Position numbers and translations under genes: made by a program
Source: Ramlibacter tataouinensis
Lineage (GTDB): Bacteria; Pseudomonadota; Gammaproteobacteria; Burkholderiales; Burkholderiaceae_C
Assembly (NCBI GenBank): GCA_002427815.1
Contig: DIZF01000080.1
Span: 1-17,903 of the forward strand
Direction: 5' to 3'
DNA: 17,903 nucleotides
Part shown: one piece after another, positions 1 through 8,274 of the stretch
Numbering within the stretch: position 1 is the first letter of the stretch
How the letters are laid out: each line of letters opens with the position of its first letter
Notes under the pieces: model-generated
The model's input: the letters and a program-made list of their open reading frames with translations, nothing else
What the model was told of the DNA's origin: nothing
Databases searched by the model: none

Positions 1-18
1 CCCTCACCCTACTCGATT

Positions 19-837
19 TCAGCGCAGCATCGACGACATGGCCGAAAGGCAGTTCACCATGCGCACCCCGGCTTCGACCGTGGGGGCGTCAAAGGCGATT
101 TCGTCCCCCTGCAACCGTTGCAGGGCGGGCCACTGGCAGAACAGGTCGGCCAGGGCCGGGGTCTGGGTCTGGATGCGCACGGCGACCGGGCCCGCCAGCA
201 CGAACGGGCGGGCGTTGCCGCGCTGCGCCAGCGCCGCTGTGACGCCGGCGCGGATGGCGCTGCAGGCCTGCGTCGGCGACAAACTGATCCCGCTGGTCTG
301 GCCGGTGGCCCGCTTGGTTTGCACAAAGGTCGCATGCGGGAAGAGCGGCCGGTGTTCTTCGATGAAGACATCGTCGCCGCTGCCCATCACCACCGGCACG
401 CCGTACTCGCCCGCCAGCGCGCCGTAGATGCCGGCCTCGCCCAGCTCGCGGCCGTTGAAGTGCACGCGCCTGAAAGCGAAGCTGTTGATGGTGTGTGCCA
501 GGATGCCGCGGCCCTGCGCCCGCGAGTGGTAGCCGATCATGCACACGGCCTGCACGCCCTGGTCGACCCCGGCCATCATGCTCAGGTAGCGCGGCTTGCC
601 CTGCACGGCCTGCGCGCGCGCATCCAGCAGGTCCGGCGGCATGTTGCGAAAGCCCCCGTGCGAATCGTTGACCAGCACCTCGGTCGCGCCCGCATCGAAA
701 GCCCCGGCAATGGCGGCGTTGGCCTCGTGCGTCATCAGCGCCCGCGCGCGCTCGTATTCGGGGTTGCCGGGGCGCGTCTGCTCAGGGTGATAGACGCCGG
801 CAACGCCTTCGATATCGGTGGAGATCAGGATTTTCAT
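19..837 (-). CDS. M55 family D-aminopeptidase (DppA-type)
   Basis: This 272-residue protein is a zinc D-aminopeptidase of peptidase family M55, related to Bacillus subtilis DppA, which releases N-terminal D-amino acids (such as D-Ala) from short peptides. The N-terminus carries the family signature STDIEGVAG. The expected metal ligands sit at D8, E10, H60 (in NDSHG), H104 (in GYHS) and E134 (in GEAG). H115, in the LAHTINS stretch, matches the proposed catalytic histidine. Length is normal for the family and there is no signal peptide, so it should act in the cytoplasm. It is the last gene of the peptide operon, starting 19 bases after the stop of the P1 peptidase. The ATG at 837 has no strong ribosome-binding site, but the conserved MKILIS start supports it. 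The family is clear; the substrate is inferred. Confidence 0.93.
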   Translation of the reverse strand: MKILISTDIEGVAGVYHPEQTRPGNPEYERARALMTHEANAAIAGAFDAGATEVLVNDSHGGFRNMPPDLLDARAQAVQGKPRYLSMMAGVDQGVQAVCMIGYHSRAQGRGILAHTINSFAFRRVHFNGRELGEAGIYGALAGEYGVPVVMGSGDDVFIEEHRPLFPHATFVQTKRATGQTSGISLSPTQACSAIRAGVTAALAQRGNARPFVLAGPVAVRIQTQTPALADLFCQWPALQRLQGDEIAFDAPTVEAGVRMVNCLSAMSSMLR

Positions 838-856
838 GAGGGATGCGGCGAGGAGG

Positions 857-1924
857 TCATGCAGAAGTTGACGGGGGCCAGGTGGGCAGCAGATCGGCCA
901 GCGCGCTGCGGTGATTGCCGTCGCGGCCGGTCACGGCACTGGCGCGCCACAGGGCGTGGATGATGGCCTGCTCGGTGCTGTCGGCGACGGCCTGGAACAG
1001 CGGGTCGAGCAGGCCGTCGTGCAGCATCGCGATCGCCGGCATGGTCCGGTTGTTTTGCTGGGGCACGGTGTAGGCCGTGGAAAAGGCCAGCGCGATGTCG
1101 CCGCTGCCGTGGCCGAACACCGAACCGGTGCGGGCCAAGCCGGCCCCGGCACGCAGGGCCAGCCGGCGCAGCTGGCGCGCATCCAGCGGCGCGTCGGTGG
1201 CGACAAGCAGGATGACGGAGCCTTTTTCCGGCTCGGGGGTGGCCGTGGTTGCAGCGGCCATTTGCGCGGCCAGCCGGGCGCCCAGGGCGTGCCCGGCCAT
1301 GATCAGCTGCGGCAGGCGGCCGTAGTTGGCCAGCACCAGCGCGCCGACGGCGTGTTCAGCGCCGCCTGTCGCAGGGACCCGGCGCGATGCGGTACCGATG
1401 CCGCCCTTGAGCCCGAAGCTCGACATGCCGCGCCCGGCGCCCACCGATCCTTCTTCGACGTCCCCACCCGCCTGCTCGCAGGCCTGCAGGTAGTGCCGGC
1501 CGGTTACCGCCATGCGCTGGATGTCGTTGAGAAAGCCGTCGTTGCATTCGAACACCAGCGGATTCACGGTAGGCAGGCCGCGTCCGGTTTCGGGATTGGC
1601 GGCGATGCAGTGCTCGATCTGCGCCGTCGCCACGGCCGGGACCGAGAAGGTGTTGGTCAGCGCGATGGGTGTCTCGAGCACGCCGAGTTCCTCGACCTGC
1701 ATCAGCCCCACGCTTTTGCCGAAACCGTTGAGCACCACAGCGGCAGCGGGCACGCGGTCGCGAAACAGGTCGCCGGCATGGGGGCGCACCACGGTGACGC
1801 CGGTCTGCACTTCGTTCGCATCCAGCGTGCAGTGGCCCACGGTCACGCCGGCTACATCCGTGATGGTGTCGCGCTGGCCGCTGGGCAGGGCGCCTATGCG
1901 AGGGAGCAGGTGACGCGGTATCAC
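857..1924 (-). CDS. P1 family aminopeptidase (DmpA/BapA-like, S58)
   Basis: This 355-residue protein belongs to the DmpA/BapA family (peptidase S58) of self-cleaving N-terminal nucleophile hydrolases. Members remove N-terminal D-amino acids, beta-amino acids or small L-residues from peptides, amides and esters. The N-terminal half has the family stretches ITDVAGVTVGH and TGVTVV. The central EEGSVGAGRG segment is also typical. The predicted autocleavage site is G235-S236 (EKGSVILLVATDAPL), which makes S236 the nucleophile of the C-terminal beta chain, followed by GHGSGDIALAFSTA. No signal peptide is seen. Translation starts at a GTG at 1924, 12 bases after the gsiD stop, with only a weak GCGAGG-type site upstream. 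Its place directly after the importer genes suggests it digests imported peptides. Whether it prefers beta- or D-residues cannot be read from sequence. Confidence 0.92.
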   Translation of the reverse strand: MIPRHLLPRIGALPSGQRDTITDVAGVTVGHCTLDANEVQTGVTVVRPHAGDLFRDRVPAAAVVLNGFGKSVGLMQVEELGVLETPIALTNTFSVPAVATAQIEHCIAANPETGRGLPTVNPLVFECNDGFLNDIQRMAVTGRHYLQACEQAGGDVEEGSVGAGRGMSSFGLKGGIGTASRRVPATGGAEHAVGALVLANYGRLPQLIMAGHALGARLAAQMAAATTATPEPEKGSVILLVATDAPLDARQLRRLALRAGAGLARTGSVFGHGSGDIALAFSTAYTVPQQNNRTMPAIAMLHDGLLDPLFQAVADSTEQAIIHALWRASAVTGRDGNHRSALADLLPTWPPSTSA

Positions 1925-1936
1925 GACGGCGCCTCG

Positions 1937-2815
1937 CTACTGGTCGATCTTGGGATCCAGCGCATCGCGCAGCCCGTCGCCCAGCAGGTTGAAAGCCAGC
2001 ACGGTGAAAAAGATGGCCAGGCTGGGAAACAGCGCTATGTGCGGCGCGTTGAGCATGTCGGCGCGGGCCTCGTTCAGCATCGAACCCCATTCCGGTGTGG
2101 GCGGCTGCGCGCCCAGGCCCAGGAACGACAGGCTGGCCGCCGTGATGATGGAGGTGCCGATGCGCATGGTGAGGTAGACCACCACCGACGACACCGTGCC
2201 CGGCAACAGATGGCGCAGCATGATGACCGAGTCGGGCGCGCCGATGGAGCGCACCGCTTCGATGTAGGTCTGGTGCTTGAGCGAGAGCACGTTGCCGCGC
2301 ACCAGGCGGGCAAACGCCGGAACGCTGAACACGGCCACGGCCAGGATCACGTTGATCATGCCGTTGCCCAGGATCGCCACGATCCCGATCGCCAGCAGGA
2401 TGCCCGGAAAGGCGAACAGCACGTCGGACATGCGCATCACGATCCGGTCCCACCAGCCTTCGTAATAGCCGGCCAGCAGGCCCAAGAGCGTGCCGATCAC
2501 GGCGCCAACGGCCACCGAAATCAGGCCAGCGGCCAGCGAGATGCGCGACCCCATCAGGATGCGGCTGAAGATGTCGCGTCCCAGCGAGTCGACGCCGAAC
2601 CAGTGCGTGGCCGAAGGCGACGCGTTCAGGGCGTCGTAGTCGAAGTAGCTCTCGGCGTCGAACGGAACCAGCCACGGTGCCAACACCGCCACCAGTATCA
2701 GCAGCACCACAAAGACAGCGGCCACCATGGCGACGCGCTGCTTCTTGAACTTGCGCCAGAACTCCGACGTGGGGGTGCGCACGTCGCCGGGTTGGTCGGG
2801 AACAGTTGGGATCAT
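1937..2815 (-). CDS. gsiD: Gsi-type peptide ABC transporter permease GsiD
   Basis: This 292-residue inner-membrane permease of the DppC/OppC class is the second channel subunit of the importer. The N-terminal cytoplasmic part (FWRKFKKQRVAM) leads into a first membrane helix at about 30-50. The conserved HWFGVDSLGRDIFSR follows at 71-85. The EAA loop that docks on the ATPase spans about 186-206 (EAVRSIGAP to HLLPG). The protein ends NLLGDGLRDALDPK, as DppC-type permeases do. The open frame extends far upstream into gsiC, but the ATG at 2815 is the right start: it overlaps the gsiC stop by one base (TGATG) and gives the normal family length. The symbol rests on its place in a cassette whose binding protein closely resembles GsiB. 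Confidence 0.92.
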   Translation of the reverse strand: MIPTVPDQPGDVRTPTSEFWRKFKKQRVAMVAAVFVVLLILVAVLAPWLVPFDAESYFDYDALNASPSATHWFGVDSLGRDIFSRILMGSRISLAAGLISVAVGAVIGTLLGLLAGYYEGWWDRIVMRMSDVLFAFPGILLAIGIVAILGNGMINVILAVAVFSVPAFARLVRGNVLSLKHQTYIEAVRSIGAPDSVIMLRHLLPGTVSSVVVYLTMRIGTSIITAASLSFLGLGAQPPTPEWGSMLNEARADMLNAPHIALFPSLAIFFTVLAFNLLGDGLRDALDPKIDQ

Positions 2816-3735
2816 CACTTGAAACGGATGGTGGGATTGATGACGGCGTAGAGCAGGTCCACCACCAGGTTGATCAGGATGAATTCGAGCGAGAACAGCA
2901 GCACCAGCGCCTGGATCACCGGGTAGTCGCGCATCTCCACCGAATCGACCAGCAGCCGGCCCATGCCGGGCCAGTTGAACACCACCTCGACCACGATCGA
3001 GCCGCCCAGCAGGAAGCCGAACTGCAGGCCCATCATGGTCACCACCGGTATCAACGCATTGCGCAGCGCGTGCTTGACCACCACCACCGTCTCGGCCAGG
3101 CCCTTGGCCCGCGCCGTGCGCACGTAGTCTTCCTTGAGGATGTCGATGAAGGAGCTGCGGGTGAAGCGCGCCATCACGGCCGCCACACCCGCGCCCAGCG
3201 TGAGCGAGGGCAGGATGTAGTGCCGCCAGGTGTCGGCACCGACCGTGGGCAGCCAGCCCAGCTGCACCGAGAACAGCTGCATCAGCAGCATGCCCAGCGC
3301 GAACGAGGGAAACGAGATGCCCGACACGGCCAGCGACATGCCGACCCGGTCCGGCCAGCGGTTGCGCCACACCGCCGACACGATGCCCAGCACCAGTCCC
3401 AGCGACACCGACCAGCCCATGGCCGCGATCGTGAGCCAGAAGGTGGGCGCGAACCGCTCGGCGATCTCGGTTCCCACCGGCCGCTTGCTGCGGATCGACA
3501 GGCCGAAGTCGCCTTGCAGCGCGTTGCCGAAAAAGCGGATGAACTGCTGCGGCACCGGCAGGTCCAGCCCCAGGTCGCGCCGCACCAGCGCGATCGTTTC
3601 TGGGCCGGCGTCCGGCCCCGCGGCCAGACGCGCCGGATCGCCCGGCAGCAGGTGCACGAACAGGAACACCAGCACCGCCACGATCAGCAGCGTCGGCAGC
3701 AGGCCCAGCAGGCGCTTGATGAGATAGACCGTCAT
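2815..3735 (-). CDS. gsiC: Gsi-type peptide ABC transporter permease GsiC
   Basis: This 306-residue permease of the DppB/OppB class has the same length as I recall for E. coli GsiC. It starts with the typical MTVYLIKRLLGLLPTLL helix, followed by the HLLPGDPA motif at about 28-35. The EAA loop lies at about 206-230 (RTARAKGL to RNALIP), and the C-terminal end reads DLLYAVINPTIRFK. Five to six hydrophobic segments fit an inner-membrane channel subunit. It starts 24 bases after the gsiB stop and its own stop overlaps the gsiD start by one base, so gsiC and gsiD are probably translationally coupled and form a heterodimer. No strong ribosome-binding site is visible before the ATG. Confidence 0.93.
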   Translation of the reverse strand: MTVYLIKRLLGLLPTLLIVAVLVFLFVHLLPGDPARLAAGPDAGPETIALVRRDLGLDLPVPQQFIRFFGNALQGDFGLSIRSKRPVGTEIAERFAPTFWLTIAAMGWSVSLGLVLGIVSAVWRNRWPDRVGMSLAVSGISFPSFALGMLLMQLFSVQLGWLPTVGADTWRHYILPSLTLGAGVAAVMARFTRSSFIDILKEDYVRTARAKGLAETVVVVKHALRNALIPVVTMMGLQFGFLLGGSIVVEVVFNWPGMGRLLVDSVEMRDYPVIQALVLLFSLEFILINLVVDLLYAVINPTIRFK

Positions 3736-3759
3736 GCGGCGGCGTGGTGTTCCGGTGGC

Positions 3760-5307
3760 TTACTTGAGGTCCACTTCGTCGAAGTTGAAGCTGCCGTCGG
3801 GAATCACGTAGAAGCCGGTCAGGTTGCGAGCGCGCACCGACAGCAGCTGCTCGGTCACCAGGAAGGCCCAGGGCGCGTCCTTCCAGATGCGCTGCTGCGC
3901 GTCACCGTAGATCTTCGCCTTCTCGGCCGAGCTGGTCGTCACCAGCGCCTTGGCGATGTCGGCGTCGACCTCGGGGTTCTTGTAGTAAGCGGTGTTGAAC
4001 AGCTTGGGCGGGAACGATTCGGAGGCCAGCAGCGGGCGCAGCGCCCAGTCGGCCTCGCCGGTGGAGGATGACCAGCCCACGTAGTACATGCGCACCGGCG
4101 CCGTGGCCGGGTCCTGCGCGCTTTCGACGCGTTCCACGCGCTGGCCGGCTTCCAGGGCCTGGACCTGTACCTTGATGCCGACCTGGGCCAATTGCTGCTG
4201 CACGAACTGGATCACCTTCTGCGCCGTGGTGTAGTTGTAGGCCGACCAGAGGGTGCTCTCGAAGCCGTTGGGATAGCCCGCTTCCTTCAGCAGCTCGCGC
4301 GCCTTGGCCGGGTCATAGGGCCAGGGGCCCAGCTTGGTGGCGTATTCGACGCCCTTGGGCACCACGCCCTCGGCCGGCACCGCATAGCCCGAGAAGGCTA
4401 CCTTCACCAGCGCGTCCTTGTTGATGGCGTAGTTGATGGCCTGCCGCACCTTGGGGTTGTCGAACGGCTTTTGCAGCGTGTTCATCGAGAGGTAGCGGTG
4501 GATGATCGAAGGTGCCTTCGTCACTTCCAGGCTGGGCTTCTTCGACAGGGTCTCCACCGATTCGGGCGGCATCGGGAAGGCGAAGTGCGCCTCGTTGGTC
4601 TGCATCATGGCGGCGCGCGTGTTGTTGTCGACCACCGGACGCCAGGTGATGCTGTCCACCTTGGGATAGCCCTTGCGCCAGTAGCCTTCCCACTTGGCGA
4701 CCTTCAGGTAGTCGGTGGCCTTCCACTCGACGAACTTGAAGGGACCGGTGCCCACCGGGTGCTGCGCGATGCCCTTGCTGCCGTACTGGGCCAGCGCGGC
4801 GGGCGAAATGATCACGCCCGACGGGTGGGCCAGCGTGTTGATGAAGGGCGAGAAGGGCTCCTTCAGCGTGAAGCGCACCGTGGTCGGATCGATCGCCTCG
4901 GTCTTGGCGATGTTCTTGTAGAGGTTGTAGCGCTTGAGCTTGTTCTCGGGATTGGTCACGCGGTCGAAGTTCACCTTCACCGCCTCGGCGTTGAAAGCCG
5001 TGCCGTCGTGGAACTTGATGCCCGACTTGAGCTTGAAGGTGTAGACCAGGCCGTCCTTGCTCACCGTGTAGCTGTTGGCCAGCACCGGAACCATCTTCAG
5101 GTCCTTGTCGAAGCCGTACAGGCCCTGGTAGAAGGACTTGGCCACGGCCTGCGACAAGGTGTCGTTGGCGTCATAGGGGTCGGTGGTGGTGAAGGTGGAC
5201 TGCACGGCCACCACGACATCCTTGGCGGCATGGGCCGGGACCGCGACTGCGGCGAGACTGACGACGGCCGCCAGCGCGCTGGCGAGGGTGCTGAGACGCA
5301 TGTTCAT
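3760..5307 (-). CDS. gsiB: Periplasmic glutathione/peptide-binding protein GsiB
   Basis: This 515-residue extracytoplasmic solute-binding protein of the SBP_bac_5 (DppA/OppA) family delivers substrate to GsiCD. A signal peptide is clear: MNMRLSTLAS, a hydrophobic core, then cleavage after AHA at residue 27. The mature part has stretches I recognise as near-identical to E. coli GsiB, including DPYDANDTLSQAVAKSFYQG, KRYNLYKNIAKTEAIDPTT, DNNTRAAM, KPFDNPKVR, WPYDPAKARELLKEAGYPNG and GWSSSTGEADWAL. That makes glutathione or a similar gamma-linked or short peptide the best guess for ligand. The ATG at 5307 has a good AGGAG site seven bases upstream. A hairpin-bearing gap of 103 bases separates it from gsiA. 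Ligand specificity is inferred, since GsiB-like proteins also bind other peptides. Confidence 0.93.
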   Translation of the reverse strand: MNMRLSTLASALAAVVSLAAVAVPAHAAKDVVVAVQSTFTTTDPYDANDTLSQAVAKSFYQGLYGFDKDLKMVPVLANSYTVSKDGLVYTFKLKSGIKFHDGTAFNAEAVKVNFDRVTNPENKLKRYNLYKNIAKTEAIDPTTVRFTLKEPFSPFINTLAHPSGVIISPAALAQYGSKGIAQHPVGTGPFKFVEWKATDYLKVAKWEGYWRKGYPKVDSITWRPVVDNNTRAAMMQTNEAHFAFPMPPESVETLSKKPSLEVTKAPSIIHRYLSMNTLQKPFDNPKVRQAINYAINKDALVKVAFSGYAVPAEGVVPKGVEYATKLGPWPYDPAKARELLKEAGYPNGFESTLWSAYNYTTAQKVIQFVQQQLAQVGIKVQVQALEAGQRVERVESAQDPATAPVRMYYVGWSSSTGEADWALRPLLASESFPPKLFNTAYYKNPEVDADIAKALVTTSSAEKAKIYGDAQQRIWKDAPWAFLVTEQLLSVRARNLTGFYVIPDGSFNFDEVDLK

Positions 5308-5345
5308 GAAAACGCTCCTTCAGGGTTAAACGAGGGGAAAAGGCT

Positions 5346-5368
5346 CCGCGCCGGCAAGCCGGAAGCGG
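5346..5368 (-). other. Intercistronic hairpin between gsiA and gsiB
   Basis: In the 103-base gap between the gsiA stop and the gsiB start there is an imperfect inverted repeat. The outer arms CCGC/GCGG (5346-5349 and 5365-5368) and inner arms CCGG/CCGG (5351-5354 and 5359-5362) enclose a CAAG loop, with a small 1/2-base internal loop between the arms. No T-run follows, so it does not look like an intrinsic terminator. It may stabilise or process the mRNA ahead of the highly needed binding-protein gene. The structure is seen; the function is inferred. Confidence 0.45.
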
Positions 5369-5410
5369 GGAGGGTGGGCGCGACGGCGCTGGCAGATATG
5401 AGCAATGGGT

Positions 5411-7264
5411 TCAATAGGGACCTCCGACAGAATGCCGCGCCACGAAATGCCCCGGCGCGACCAAATGCAGCGGCGCTACCTGCGGCGGGTCGCCTACGTC
5501 GCGGATGGGGCTGGGGATCTCGCTGGACTGCAGTTCGCGCACGACGCTGCGGCGCTGCGGGTCGGCCACGGGAACGGCCGCCAGCAGGCGTCGCGTGTAG
5601 GCGTGTTGCGGATTTTCGAACACGGCGCGGCGCGGGCCGATTTCCACGATCTGTCCCAGGTACATCACGGCCACCCGGTGGCTGATGCGCTCCACCACGG
5701 CCATGTCGTGCGAGATGAACAGGAAGGCGACGCCGAACTCCTGCTGCAGGTCCAGCATCAGGTTGATGATCTGCGCGCGGATCGACACGTCCAGCGCCGA
5801 GACGGCCTCGTCGGCAATCACCACCTTGGGGTTGAGCGCCAGCGCGCGGGCAATCGCCACCCGCTGGCGCTGCCCGCCGGAGAATTCGTGCGGGTAGCGA
5901 TGGACTGCGTCCGCGGACAGGCCCACCTTGGCCAGCAGCCAGCGCACGCGCTCCTGCGCCTCCTGCCGCGACACGATGCGCTGCACCAGCAGCGGCTCCA
6001 TCACCGAATAGCCGACGGTCAGCCGTGGATCGAGCGAGGCAAAAGGGTCCTGGAACACGAACTGGATGTCGCGGCGCAAGGCCTGCAGCGCCCGGCCCTC
6101 GAGCCCCGCGATGTCGCGGCCTGCCACCTCGACGTGCCCGGCATCGAACTCGAGCAGCCGCGCCAGCGAACGGCCGGTGGTGGACTTGCCGCAGCCCGAT
6201 TCGCCCACCAGCGACAGCGTTTCGCCGGCCATGAGCTCGAAGCTGAGCTGCTCCACCGCATAGACCTGCCGGCGCACACGCCCGAACAGGCCGCTGGCCA
6301 GCGGAAAGCGCGTGACCAGCCCCTGCACCCTCAGCACCGGTGCCAGGTCGTGGCGCACGGTGTCGCCGGCGCTCAGCGCCTGGCCTGACTCACGCGGAGC
6401 TTCGCCCGGCACGTCGAAGCGCGCCGGCAGGTCCTGCCCCTGCATCGCGCCCAGCCGCGGCACAGCCGCCAGCAGCGCCTGGGTATAGGGCTCGCGCGGA
6501 TGGGCAAAGAGGGCGAGGCAGTCGCCTTCCTCGACCTTCTCGCCGCGGTACATCACCAGCACGCGGTCGGCGATCTCGGCCACCACGCCCATGTCGTGGG
6601 TGATGAAGATCACCGCCATCGCCAGCTCACGCTGCAGTTGCTGGATCAGCGCGAGGATCTGCGCCTGGATCGTCACGTCCAGCGCCGTGGTGGGCTCGTC
6701 GGCGATCAGCAGCGCGGGCCTGCAGGCCAACGCCATCGCAATCACCACGCGCTGGCGCATGCCCCCCGACAACTGGTGGGGATGGCGTCCCAGCACGCTG
6801 CTGGCCTCCGGAATGCGCACCAGGTCGAGCATGCGCAGCGCCTCGGCCAGCGCCGCGCGGTGCGCGAGGCCCTGGTGCAGGCGGATCGATTCGGCGATCT
6901 GCTCGCCCACCGTGAACACCGGGTTGAGCGAAGTCATCGGCTCCTGGAACACCATGGCCAGATCGGCGCCGCGCAGGCTGCGCATCTGCGACTGCGAGGC
7001 CCGCGCCATGTCGATGCGCTCGCCGTTGCGGCGGGTCAGCCACATGCTGCCGCTGGCTATCGTCCCGCCGCCCTGCTCGACCAGCCGCATGAGGGCGAGC
7101 GACGACACCGACTTGCCCGATCCCGATTCACCGACGATGGCGAGCGTCTCTCCGGCATCGACGTGAAAACTCAAGCCCTGCACCGCTTGCACGGTGCGCT
7201 GCTCGTTGGCGAAGCTCACGCTCAGGTTGCTGACTTCGATGACGCGCTGGCCCGAACCGCTCAT
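5411..7264 (-). CDS. gsiA: Dual-domain ABC transporter ATPase GsiA
   Basis: This 617-residue protein fuses two complete ABC ATPase domains, as E. coli GsiA does, and powers the GsiBCD importer at the inner face of the membrane. Domain 1 has Walker A GESGSGKS (45-52), signature LSGGMRQRV (165-173), Walker B LLIADEP (185-191) and H-loop H223. Domain 2 has Walker A GESGCGKS (354-361), signature FSGGQRQRV (461-469), Walker B VVIADEA (481-487) and H-loop H519. Each domain ends in the oligopeptide-transporter tail (EPYTQALLAAVP and HAYTRRLLAAVP). I chose the ATG at 7264 over the one at 7273. It forms an ATGA overlap with the iaaA stop and has GAGGG nine bases upstream, while the earlier ATG touches that same site directly. 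In most DppDF/OppDF systems these are two separate proteins. Confidence 0.95.
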   Translation of the reverse strand: MSGSGQRVIEVSNLSVSFANEQRTVQAVQGLSFHVDAGETLAIVGESGSGKSVSSLALMRLVEQGGGTIASGSMWLTRRNGERIDMARASQSQMRSLRGADLAMVFQEPMTSLNPVFTVGEQIAESIRLHQGLAHRAALAEALRMLDLVRIPEASSVLGRHPHQLSGGMRQRVVIAMALACRPALLIADEPTTALDVTIQAQILALIQQLQRELAMAVIFITHDMGVVAEIADRVLVMYRGEKVEEGDCLALFAHPREPYTQALLAAVPRLGAMQGQDLPARFDVPGEAPRESGQALSAGDTVRHDLAPVLRVQGLVTRFPLASGLFGRVRRQVYAVEQLSFELMAGETLSLVGESGCGKSTTGRSLARLLEFDAGHVEVAGRDIAGLEGRALQALRRDIQFVFQDPFASLDPRLTVGYSVMEPLLVQRIVSRQEAQERVRWLLAKVGLSADAVHRYPHEFSGGQRQRVAIARALALNPKVVIADEAVSALDVSIRAQIINLMLDLQQEFGVAFLFISHDMAVVERISHRVAVMYLGQIVEIGPRRAVFENPQHAYTRRLLAAVPVADPQRRSVVRELQSSEIPSPIRDVGDPPQVAPLHLVAPGHFVARHSVGGPY

Positions 7265-8274
7265 GCAGCGCATCCCTCGTCTGCGTCGGCATAAATGGCG
7301 CTCAGCGGCGTTTCGCCGACGCGGGCCCAGCCGCGGTACATGCCTTCGGTATTGAAGCGCAGGCTCAGATTGCCGCGGCCGTCGACGGCAATCAGTCCGC
7401 CGCGCCCGCCTATGGTGGGCAGCGCCTTCATGACCACTTCCCGGGCGGCCGTGTCCAACGACACCCCGCCGTAGGCCATGCGGGCGCAGACGTCGTAGGC
7501 GGTGGCCATGCGGATGAACATTTCACCGGTGCCGGTGCAGGAAACGGCGGCCGTGCGGTTGTCGGCATAGGTGCCGGCGCCGATCAGGGGTGAGTCGCCG
7601 ACCCGCCCGGGCCGCTTGTTGGTCATGCCCCCGGTGGATGTGGCGGCGGCCAGGTTGCCCTGTGCGTCCAGAGCCACAGCCCCCACTGTGCCGAGCTTCT
7701 GTCCTTCGTCCAGCGGCGAAGCGTTGGCAGCCGGCTCGCGGAACAGCAGGGACGCGCCGTCGTGATCCAGCACGGCTGTGGCGGTGGCGAGCGCGCGCTG
7801 CAATTGCTCGCGCCGGGCCGCGGTCGAAAAATAATCGGGCGAGACCAGCTCCAGCCCCTGTTCCTGCGCGAAGGCTTCGGCGCCGGCCGCCACCAGCAGC
7901 ACATGCTCGCTGTGCTCCATCACGGCGCGTGCGGCACGCAGCGGCCGGCGTACCCGGCTCACGCAGGCCACCGCGCCGGCACGCAAGGTGGCGCCGTCCA
8001 TGATGGCGGCATCGAGCTCATGGGTTTCCGCATGCGTGAACACCGCGCCGTGCCCGGCATTGAAGAGCGGGCAGTCTTCCAGCAGATCGACGGCGAGACT
8101 CACGGCGTCGAGTGCGCTGCCGCCGCCGGCCAGCAGTTGCTGCGCGGCCCGCAGGATGTCCTGCAGCGCGGCGTGGTATGCCGCGTTCTGCTGCGCGCTG
8201 ATCTGAGTACGGCTCATGGTGCCGGCGCCGCCGTGGATGGCGACGACGGGAAGCGGCGGTCGGGATGTTGTCAC
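7261..8274 (-). CDS. iaaA: Isoaspartyl peptidase / L-asparaginase
   Basis: This 337-residue plant-type asparaginase of the Ntn-hydrolase class hydrolyses beta-aspartyl (iso) dipeptides and asparagine. Family stretches are AIHGGAG (12-18), LFNAGHGAVFT, ETHELDAAIMDG, and the autocleavage region GQKLGTVGAVALD. Cleavage before T196 would give an alpha chain of 195 residues and a beta chain with T196 as nucleophile, followed by STGGMTNKRPGRVGDSP and SCTGTGE. I place the start at a GTG at 8274. Its GTGA overlap with the rpiR stop implies coupling, and it directly precedes the conserved core; the open frame upstream encodes nothing conserved. E. coli has the same order, iaaA followed by gsiABCD, which supports both names. 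The segment just before the nucleophile seems slightly longer than in the E. coli enzyme. Confidence 0.94.
   Translation of the reverse strand: MTTSRPPLPVVAIHGGAGTMSRTQISAQQNAAYHAALQDILRAAQQLLAGGGSALDAVSLAVDLLEDCPLFNAGHGAVFTHAETHELDAAIMDGATLRAGAVACVSRVRRPLRAARAVMEHSEHVLLVAAGAEAFAQEQGLELVSPDYFSTAARREQLQRALATATAVLDHDGASLLFREPAANASPLDEGQKLGTVGAVALDAQGNLAAATSTGGMTNKRPGRVGDSPLIGAGTYADNRTAAVSCTGTGEMFIRMATAYDVCARMAYGGVSLDTAAREVVMKALPTIGGRGGLIAVDGRGNLSLRFNTEGMYRGWARVGETPLSAIYADADEGCAA

Noticed and set aside
911..2851. Very long plus-strand open frame (646 codons) opposite the P1 peptidase and gsiD
   Set aside because: Its translation is His/Arg/Gln/Gly-rich with no recognisable domain, and both strands cannot plausibly be coding here. 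The minus strand encodes two clear family proteins, so this is a GC-rich shadow.
1937..3370. A 477-residue reading for gsiD that begins inside gsiC
   Set aside because: The extra N-terminal part is an out-of-frame reading of gsiC. The ATG at 2815, overlapping the gsiC stop, gives the normal permease length.
2806..5685. Two further long plus-strand open frames (2806-4071 and 4192-5685) opposite gsiC and gsiB
   Set aside because: They show the same low-complexity His/Gln/Arg composition produced by reading a high-GC gene in reverse. No ribosome-binding site or motif supports them.
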